Assembly (NCBI GenBank): GCA_964537055.1
Contig: CAZHYV010000017.1
Span: forward strand, 1 to 9,095
Length of the DNA: 9,095 nucleotides
From: CAZHYV01 sp964537055
Lineage (GTDB): Bacteria > Myxococcota_A > Polyangia > Palsa-1104 > JAEUJZ01
Reading direction: 5' to 3'
Numbering within the stretch: position 1 is the stretch's first letter; each line of letters begins with the position of its first letter. The notes under the pieces were generated by a model. It was not told where the DNA came from. It did not search any database and saw only the letters and a program-made list of their open reading frames with translations. This document shows positions 6,225 to 9,095 of this stretch, in pieces. Both the position numbers and the translations under genes were made by a program.

Positions 6225-6322
6225 AAACAAACCTGTATGATTGGTGAGTGCAAGGCATAGATTGTTTTTGTACGCGCCATCTTAAAAACCGGAAATGCGC
6301 CAACATCTCCGGTTTTTCTTTT
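6225..6322 (+). ncRNA. Candidate small RNA beside rep
   Basis: A plus-strand -7 element (6213-6220) and a strong terminator (stem 6284-6293/6308-6317, then CTTTTT) enclose about 95 bases that encode only a 7-codon ATG frame (6238-6261). That layout is what a small regulatory RNA looks like. Its end would be antisense to the 3' end of the ribbon-helix-helix transcript. A role in copy-number control is a guess based on position next to rep; no base-pairing target is established. Confidence 0.33.
6284..6317. terminator. Bidirectional terminator between rep and the ribbon-helix-helix gene
   Basis: AAAAACCGGA (6284-6293) pairs perfectly with TCCGGTTTTT (6308-6317) around a 14-base loop. The A- and T-ends give a U-tract in both directions: it ends the 62-residue gene on the minus strand (stop at 6324) and the candidate small RNA on the plus strand. 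Confidence 0.82.
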
Positions 6323-6323
6323 T

Positions 6324-6512
6324 CTATCCACGCGGATTTTCTAATAGTTTTTCAATCAAAGTAACGACCAAACCGGACAACGTTTCCCCCCTCGTTTGGG
6401 CGGTAGCCATTGCACGGCGTTTCAAATCTCGGTTAATCCGGAGCTCAAACCGGGCATCCCGTTTTTGCTCTGGAGGGCTTTTTACATCCATCTCTTTTGA
6501 TGTTGTTTTCAT
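6324..6512 (-). CDS. Small ribbon-helix-helix DNA-binding protein
   Basis: A 62-residue protein whose C-terminal part fits the Arc/MetJ ribbon-helix-helix fold: a strand around 20-26 (ARFELRI), helix A at 28-40 and helix B at about 44-58 (ETLSGLVVTLIEKLL). Such proteins bind DNA as dimers and usually repress their own promoters; on plasmids they control copy number (CopG-like), partition or relaxosomes. The frame is open upstream to an ATG at 6638, but a TAAATTTG -7 element at 6525-6518 ends only 5 bases before the ATG at 6512, so I chose 6512, which would give a nearly leaderless mRNA; the ATG at 6491 is possible. It lies upstream of rep on the same strand but is separated from it by a terminator. 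A role in rep control is plausible, not shown. Confidence 0.75.
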   Translation of the reverse strand: MKTTSKEMDVKSPPEQKRDARFELRINRDLKRRAMATAQTRGETLSGLVVTLIEKLLENPRG

Positions 6513-6517
6513 ACGTA

Positions 6518-6525
6518 CAAATTTA
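6518..6525 (-). promoter_or_regulatory. Bacteroidota-type -7 element for the ribbon-helix-helix gene
   Basis: On the minus strand TAAATTTG matches TAnnTTTG. It stands so close to the ATG at 6512 that the message would have almost no leader. The palindrome TACGTA (6512-6517) between box and start codon could be an autoregulatory site. Confidence 0.5.
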
Positions 6526-6630
6526 CTGTTTTTATTCCACCGGCGTGGTAATGAGGAAAATAAGTTTCTAACAACTTGTGGAAAACTTTTTCGGCATCCA
6601 TCATTTTGTTTTGAACTTTTCCCGGATGCC

Positions 6631-6658
6631 GGCACCACCTACCGCCATAAGTGGTGCC
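6631..6658. repeat. Perfect inverted repeat between the zinc-ribbon and ribbon-helix-helix genes
   Basis: GGCACCAC (6631-6638) pairs with GTGGTGCC (6651-6658) around a 12-base loop. Neither side is followed closely by a T-run, so it is a poor intrinsic terminator; it begins 8 bases after the zinc-ribbon stop codon and may be an RNA-stabilising hairpin or a protein site. Confidence 0.55.
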
Positions 6659-6666
6659 ATCCAGGT

Positions 6667-6894
6667 TTAGACGGTGACGTTTTTGTTTTTGGCCATCAAC
6701 GCTTTGTGATGCAATTTTCTATGGCTATCACTACAAAACAACGCGTCCGGCCGGCGGTAGGAAATATCCCGGCCGCAATGTAGGCAACACCGCGCGGCGT
6801 TTATGTCGTTACGTGTTGCCGTTGCCCGTTTGGGCTGAAATGATGCACCCCGTTTTGTGATGGGGTAGTGGTAGCCGGTGCCGTTTTCCCATCC
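6667..6894 (-). CDS. Hidden zinc-ribbon protein with no standard start codon
   Basis: This 75-codon open frame ends at a TAA at 6667-6669 and overlaps the last 30 codons of the membrane protein in the -1 frame. It encodes a typical small zinc ribbon: Cys37-x2-Cys40 (CLHCGRD), then Cys54-x3-His58 (FCSDSHR) and a basic tail (KLHHKA). Upstream it reads TKRGASFQPKR, also protein-like. The frame is closed by TGA at 6895-6897 and contains no ATG, GTG or TTG before the zinc motif; an ATA at 6804-6802 overlaps the membrane-gene stop as ATAA and would give 45 residues. Expression could use that rare start, a -1 frameshift from the membrane gene (no canonical slippery heptamer seen), or the start may be lost to a base error or mutation. 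Nucleic-acid binding is the usual role of such ribbons. Confidence 0.55.
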   Translation of the reverse strand, partial: GWENGTGYHYPITKRGASFQPKRATATRNDINAARCCLHCGRDISYRRPDALFCSDSHRKLHHKALMAKNKNVTV

Positions 6895-7358
6895 TCAAAC
6901 ATCGCTTTGATGGTGATTGAGATAAACACCTCCAGGCACCAACTAAGCCAAACGAACACGCCAATAAGCCATGCGTTTACCGCGATTGCTCCGGATGTGG
7001 CGGTGGATATGGCACCGGCTGTTTCCACTACCATGCCGTTTTCCAGGTATGTGAGTACAAAGGATGCGATTAAGGACAACGCGCCGCGGAAATACGCGCG
7101 CGCGCTGAATAGCCGGATAGATGCCAGGGCGGTGCCAAACCGGATAAGTTGATATAGCGCGGCGGCTATGCCGGCCATAAACGGTTTGGTCATCGTGCCG
7201 GAAAAGTGGACAAACTGAAAATACCCAAGTGAAATGAACAATGCCAACATGGACAACACCAATAAGATTGGCGACAATGCGCTTAACGCGGAGATCAGAT
7301 TAAAGACGCCGCGTTTGGCTTGTTCCTGGAGATCATTAAAGTTTACTTGAAAATCCAT
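6801..7358 (-). CDS. Integral membrane protein, about four helices, unknown function
   Basis: A 185-residue protein with hydrophobic segments at about 29-51, 60-82, 92-113 and 122-150, so roughly four membrane spans. A short polar N-terminus (MDFQVNFNDLQEQAKRG) precedes them and a Thr/Pro/Gln/His-rich tail (about 155-185) follows. I recognise no family or catalytic motif and no signal peptide. Its 3' end overlaps the zinc-ribbon frame, and the ribbon-helix-helix gene lies further downstream. Upstream, a near-match AAAATTTG (7389-7382) to the -7 element sits inside an inverted repeat (7377-7395), giving a short leader. It could be a plasmid maintenance or surface-exclusion-like factor, or a channel; none of these is supported by a motif. 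Confidence 0.75.
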   Translation of the reverse strand: MDFQVNFNDLQEQAKRGVFNLISALSALSPILLVLSMLALFISLGYFQFVHFSGTMTKPFMAGIAAALYQLIRFGTALASIRLFSARAYFRGALSLIASFVLTYLENGMVVETAGAISTATSGAIAVNAWLIGVFVWLSWCLEVFISITIKAMFEDGKTAPATTTPSQNGVHHFSPNGQRQHVTT

Positions 7359-7376
7359 AATTTTGTGTTTGAATCA

Positions 7377-7395
7377 GTTTACAAATTTTGTGAAC
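7377..7395. promoter_or_regulatory. Inverted repeat at the membrane-gene promoter
   Basis: GTTTACAAATTTTGTGAAC is a near-palindrome: GTT and ACAAA on the left mirror TTTGT and AAC on the right, with one mismatched pair besides the centre. It covers the weak -7 element AAAATTTG (7389-7382 on the minus strand), about 20 bases upstream of the ATG at 7358, so it is a good operator candidate. Confidence 0.45.
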
Positions 7396-7396
7396 T

Positions 7397-7440
7397 AAAC
7401 CGGCGGCCACCATGGCGGTGATGTCGCCGGTTTTTTATTT
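7397..7440 (+). terminator. Plus-strand terminator insulating parA
   Basis: AAACCGGCG (7397-7405) pairs with CGCCGGTTT (7425-7433) around a loop that can fold again (CACC with GGTG), followed by TTTATTT. It points rightward although no plus-strand gene precedes it, so it probably protects the parA promoter from read-through, or ends an unrecognised plus-strand transcript. Confidence 0.7.
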
Positions 7441-7467
7441 ATGGCGGTGGAGCTCCACCATGATGCC

Positions 7468-7498
7468 TTTGTGCCATTGGTTGTATTTGTTACTTTTG
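7468..7498 (+). promoter_or_regulatory. parA promoter (Bacteroidota type)
   Basis: TTTG (7468-7471) and TACTTTTG (7491-7498) are separated by 19 bases, the classic spacing of the Bacteroidota -33/-7 promoter. Transcription would start near 7503, leaving a leader of about 60 bases that is filled by the TACAAC repeats. Confidence 0.72.
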
Positions 7499-7513
7499 TT
7501 GTACGGACACAAA

Positions 7514-7567
7514 TATAACACATACAACATTTACAACAAAATCTATTTTTACAACATATACAACAAT
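7514..7567 (+). repeat. Tandem 9-bp TACAAC repeats before parA: candidate centromere and operator
   Basis: Six 9-base units run in register up to the parA ATG: TATAACACA (7514), TACAACATT (7523), TACAACAAA (7532), a degenerate ATCTATTTT (7541), TACAACATA (7550) and TACAACAAT (7559). The last overlaps the start codon (7566-7568). Tandem direct repeats upstream of a small parA are typical of type Ib partition loci, where the ribbon-helix-helix partner binds them as centromere and as operator. An inverted TGTTGTA half unit at 7497-7503 overlaps the -7 element. Confidence 0.75.
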
Positions 7568-8243
7568 GGCTAAAATAACGCGCGTGGTGGCGGTAGCAAA
7601 CCGCAAAGGTGGGGTGGGGAAATCCACTACCGCCATGTTATTGGCCACGGCATTGGCAAAGGAACACCGGTTAAGGGTGGCCATCCTGGATTGCGACGAA
7701 CAACAAAGTGTAACGGACACGGCGACAATGGAGGCGGCGATGTATCCGGATGATAAACCAGCGGTGGAGGTGCGCGCCATGTCGCCGGTGTTTGTTCGGG
7801 ATTTTCTTCAATCGTTTGGGCGCGATTATGACGTGGTGTTTATCGATCCGCCGCGGATAACGGAATCCCAAACCTCCACGGCATTGGGCCAATTACTGGC
7901 TTTGTGCGATTGCGTACTTATCCCGCTATTGGGTAGCCAATTAGATGCCGTTAGTACGATGGTATTTGTCAGGATGGTTAAAGAGATCGCCACGTTTAAG
8001 CATGAAAACGGGATCCCGTTTCAGTATTACGGATTTATCAACCGGCGCGGTGCCAGAAAGGACAACGCGTTTGCCGCGGAATACATGGCGGAAACCGGTT
8101 TAAAGATGTTTGACACCCAATTGAACGATTTAAAGGTGTTCGCCACGCCATCCGTTTATTTCAGCGTGTTGGAAACGGCGGATGGCCGGCGGCGGTTTGA
8201 ATCATTTTTCACTGAATTTTGTAAACGCTTTAAAATCAAATAG
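7566..8243 (+). CDS. parA: ParA-type partition ATPase (small, type Ib)
   Basis: A 225-residue ATPase that would move or position plasmid copies by ATP-dependent, nucleoid-associated dynamics. The deviant Walker box is clear at 14-21 (KGGVGKST, preceded by NR), with A' motif LDCD (41-44) and Walker B VVFIDPP (90-96). The protein begins directly with the ATPase fold and has no N-terminal helix-turn-helix, so DNA binding and repression must come from the partner encoded 3 bases downstream. The ATG at 7566 follows the tandem 9-bp repeats and leaves only two residues before the first strand's usual position, a normal start for this class. Length and motif order fit ParF/Soj-like small ParA proteins. 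Septum-site MinD is excluded by the short length and context. Confidence 0.92.
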   Translation: MAKITRVVAVANRKGGVGKSTTAMLLATALAKEHRLRVAILDCDEQQSVTDTATMEAAMYPDDKPAVEVRAMSPVFVRDFLQSFGRDYDVVFIDPPRITESQTSTALGQLLALCDCVLIPLLGSQLDAVSTMVFVRMVKEIATFKHENGIPFQYYGFINRRGARKDNAFAAEYMAETGLKMFDTQLNDLKVFATPSVYFSVLETADGRRRFESFFTEFCKRFKIK

Positions 8244-8246
8244 GCG

Positions 8247-8507
8247 ATGGCAAAACGCAAACAACCGTGGGAACACCTATCCGCGGCGGAGCAAAAGAAA
8301 GTGGCGGCCGGTGCAGTTAAGGCGATCAAACCGGAGGTGGACGCCGGCGAACCTGACAAACGCAAGATGGTGCGCATAAGTGAACGCGAACACGGCATGG
8401 CCAAAAAGGCGGCCGCGTTGTCAAATTTGGGCCTCCAGGAATATATTGAAACGTTGATCCGGGATGATGTAGCGCGGCGGTTTCCCGCCATCGTTTCCGG
8501 CGGATGA
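8247..8507 (+). CDS. ParB-like ribbon-helix-helix centromere-binding protein
   Basis: An 86-residue basic protein 3 bases after parA, in the position of the ParG/omega-type partner. Residues 1-37 form a mobile, charged N-terminus (KRKQPWEH, AEQKK), the part that in ParG and omega stimulates the ParA ATPase. Residues 38-79 fit a ribbon-helix-helix fold: strand KRKMVRIS (38-45), helix A about 46-60, turn at LGL (61-63), helix B about 63-79 (QEYIETLIRDDVARRF). As a dimer it would use the strand to read the 9-bp TACAAC repeats before parA; copies of that repeat at other plasmid promoters suggest it also regulates those. The target assignment is inferred from position and repeat style only. Confidence 0.82.
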   Translation: MAKRKQPWEHLSAAEQKKVAAGAVKAIKPEVDAGEPDKRKMVRISEREHGMAKKAAALSNLGLQEYIETLIRDDVARRFPAIVSGG

Positions 8508-8531
8508 TGGCCGGAAAATGGGGTGATGTGT

Positions 8532-8563
8532 ATTTCACGGTTTCTTATAGTGTAGCGTGAAAT
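8532..8563. repeat. Inverted repeat after parB
   Basis: ATTTCACG (8532-8539) mirrors CGTGAAAT (8556-8563) with a 16-base gap. It lies 24 bases past the parB stop but lacks a T-run, so it is only a weak terminator. Each arm contains the TTTCACG core of the 11-bp repeats further on, so it may be an inverted pair of Rep sites. Confidence 0.45.
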
Positions 8564-8770
8564 GCTCAAACGCTTGTAAAATCCTGAAAAACAAACCTTT
8601 GAGGCGAAAATGTTGTCAAATTTTGCAAAAAACGCCGTGCAATTTTTGACAAACGCGCGTGGGGTAGTGGATGGCGTGGAGCTCCGGCCAACTTCTTTTT
8701 TATAGTGTCCAAACTGTCTAATGCCGGCGGATGGGTGCACAAATCTGACAAGGTAAAAAAGGTGCCGTTT

Positions 8771-8803
8771 ACGGAATTTTCACGGGATTTCCACGGGGTT
8801 TTC
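8771..8803 (+). repeat. Three 11-bp tandem repeats, candidate iterons
   Basis: ACGGAATTTTC (8771-8781), ACGGGATTTCC (8782-8792) and ACGGGGTTTTC (8793-8803) follow each other without gaps, a period of one helical turn; ACCCC continues after the third. Consensus ACGGRRTTTYC. Copies of the junction word TTTYCACG also occur at 9025, 9037 and before rep (6102). Confidence 0.65.
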
Positions 8804-8840
8804 ACCCCTTGCAAAGTTCCGGCATTGGCCGTAATATTTT

Positions 8841-8855
8841 GCCGTTAATAACGGC
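8841..8855. promoter_or_regulatory. Perfect 7-1-7 palindrome
   Basis: GCCGTTA and TAACGGC flank a single A. A palindrome this compact between two repeat clusters could be an operator or initiator-binding site; no gene start lies next to it. Confidence 0.4.
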
Positions 8856-8895
8856 GGAGTTCCCGATGGTGGGTAATTTCCTTGCGCGGTATAAA

Positions 8896-8923
8896 CTGTT
8901 TTAAGCTGTTTTTACAACTGTTG
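8896..8923 (+). repeat. Phased CTGTTTT repeats
   Basis: CTGTTTT (8896-8902), CTGTTTTT (8906-8913) and CTGTTG (8918-8923) are spaced 10 and 12 bases apart. The same word occurs in pairs at 9054-9072 and in the recombinase leader (1384-1405). Confidence 0.5.
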
Positions 8924-9020
8924 TGCGGTTGCCTAAACCGCCAAACATCCGGTGCCATGTTGCGCCGGCCGGAATAGTGCACCTGGATGGCGGCGCGCGT
9001 GTTCCCCTCCGGCGGTTTAC

Positions 9021-9072
9021 GATGTTTCCACGATGTTTTTCACGTTGTTTTCGCTGTTTTATCGCTGTTTTT
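9021..9072 (+). repeat. Cluster of phased TGTTT repeats across the circle junction
   Basis: TGTTT words begin at 9023, 9034, 9046, 9055 and 9066, spacings of 11, 12, 9 and 11 bases, roughly one helical turn. Intervening bases are also similar (CCAC, TCAC, TCGC, ATCGC). The tail of the cluster is bases 1-32 of the window. It is a second candidate iteron set. Confidence 0.5.
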
Positions 9073-9095
9073 GGCACCACAAAAACGGCCGCCAT
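9041..9095. repeat. Terminal direct repeat marking a circular molecule (right copy)
   Basis: Exact copy of bases 1-55; counting it once gives the true circle. Features near this end, such as the TGTTT repeat cluster, continue at base 1. Confidence 0.93.

Larger units (their letters stand above)
8508..9040. other. Repeat-rich non-coding region, probable replication origin
   Basis: No convincing gene here; a leftward 82-residue frame (8566-8814) and a rightward 31-residue frame (8610-8705) have neither a good promoter nor a recognisable motif. The region holds an inverted repeat (8532-8563), a TTATAGTGT word at 8545 and 8700, three 11-bp tandem repeats (8771-8803), a 7-1-7 palindrome (8841-8855), and two clusters of phased TGTTT words (8896-8923 and 9021-9072). 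Phased short direct repeats beside a plasmid's partition genes are typical of an iteron origin. Rep is encoded elsewhere on the circle but has a matching word at its start. Confidence 0.55.

Noticed and set aside
6188..6280. Leftward 30-residue frame between rep and the ribbon-helix-helix gene
   Set aside because: It starts just after a terminator and runs through both divergent promoter elements, so it is probably not translated.
6577..6585. DnaA-box-like TGTGGAAAA
   Set aside because: One mismatch from the consensus, single copy, and outside the repeat-rich region.
6804..6894. Programmed -1 frameshift from the membrane gene into the zinc-ribbon frame
   Set aside because: I checked the overlap for an X XXY YYZ slippery heptamer in the membrane-gene frame and found none, so I keep it only as one option.
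7514..7567. CRISPR-like repeats
   Set aside because: The units are 9 bases with no unique spacers and no cas genes are present; they are iteron-type repeats.
6324..8507. Mobilisation module (MobC-like ribbon-helix-helix proteins)
   Set aside because: No relaxase motif (HUH or otherwise) is present in any frame I read, so the ribbon-helix-helix proteins are better explained by partition and repression.
8610..8705. Rightward 31-residue frame after parB
   Set aside because: Only a weak near-match promoter (AACCTTTG, 8594-8601) precedes it; too short to judge.
8566..8814. Leftward 82-residue frame in the origin-like region
   Set aside because: It runs through the 11-bp tandem repeats, has no promoter or domain, and its composition looks like chance.

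Overview
The window is one circular molecule sequenced slightly more than once around. Bases 1-55 recur exactly as 9041-9095, so the unit is about 9,040 bp. It reads as a small cryptic plasmid. It carries a replication protein, a single-stranded-DNA-binding protein, a ParA/ribbon-helix-helix partition pair, a tyrosine recombinase and several small unknown genes. I see no relaxase, resistance gene, rRNA or tRNA. The host is probably a member of the Bacteroidota: several genes are preceded by the TAnnTTTG -7 element of that phylum (one with a TTTG 19 bp upstream), and start codons lack clear Shine-Dalgarno sequences. The host call is an inference from promoter style, not from a database match.

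Layout around the circle. Positions 397-1362 (-) encode a tyrosine recombinase followed by a terminator. Positions 1454-1705 (-) hold an 83-residue orphan. Facing away from it, 1798-1992 (+) encodes a very unusual acidic 64-residue protein built on a tryptophan every seven residues. Positions 2132-6097 (-) form a replication operon: a 1070-residue TOPRIM-like/SF2-helicase protein, then an SSB-like protein ending in DDDDLPF, then a strong terminator. Positions 6098-6323 hold divergent promoters, a candidate small RNA and a bidirectional terminator. Positions 6324-7358 (-) encode a membrane protein, a hidden zinc-ribbon frame overlapping its end, and a 62-residue ribbon-helix-helix protein. Positions 7566-8507 (+) are the parA-parB operon. 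From 8508 through the junction to 396 there is about 930 bp without a convincing gene but with several families of short phased repeats, the best candidate for the replication origin.

How the parts may work together. The helicase protein would start replication at the repeat-rich region, helped by the SSB-like protein. A TTTTTCACGTTG word in the repeat region recurs just upstream of the rep start codon, which suggests autoregulation. ParA and its small partner would segregate the plasmid. A 9-bp direct repeat (TACAACNNN) lies in tandem immediately before parA and recurs at the 83-residue/Trp-repeat promoter and around the recombinase start. I infer that the small ParB acts on these sites both as centromere binder and as a plasmid-wide repressor, much as the omega repressor does on Gram-positive plasmids, but with an unrelated site sequence. 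The most novel items are the Trp-heptad protein, the shared 9-bp repeat regulon, the start-less zinc-ribbon frame and the candidate small RNA next to rep.
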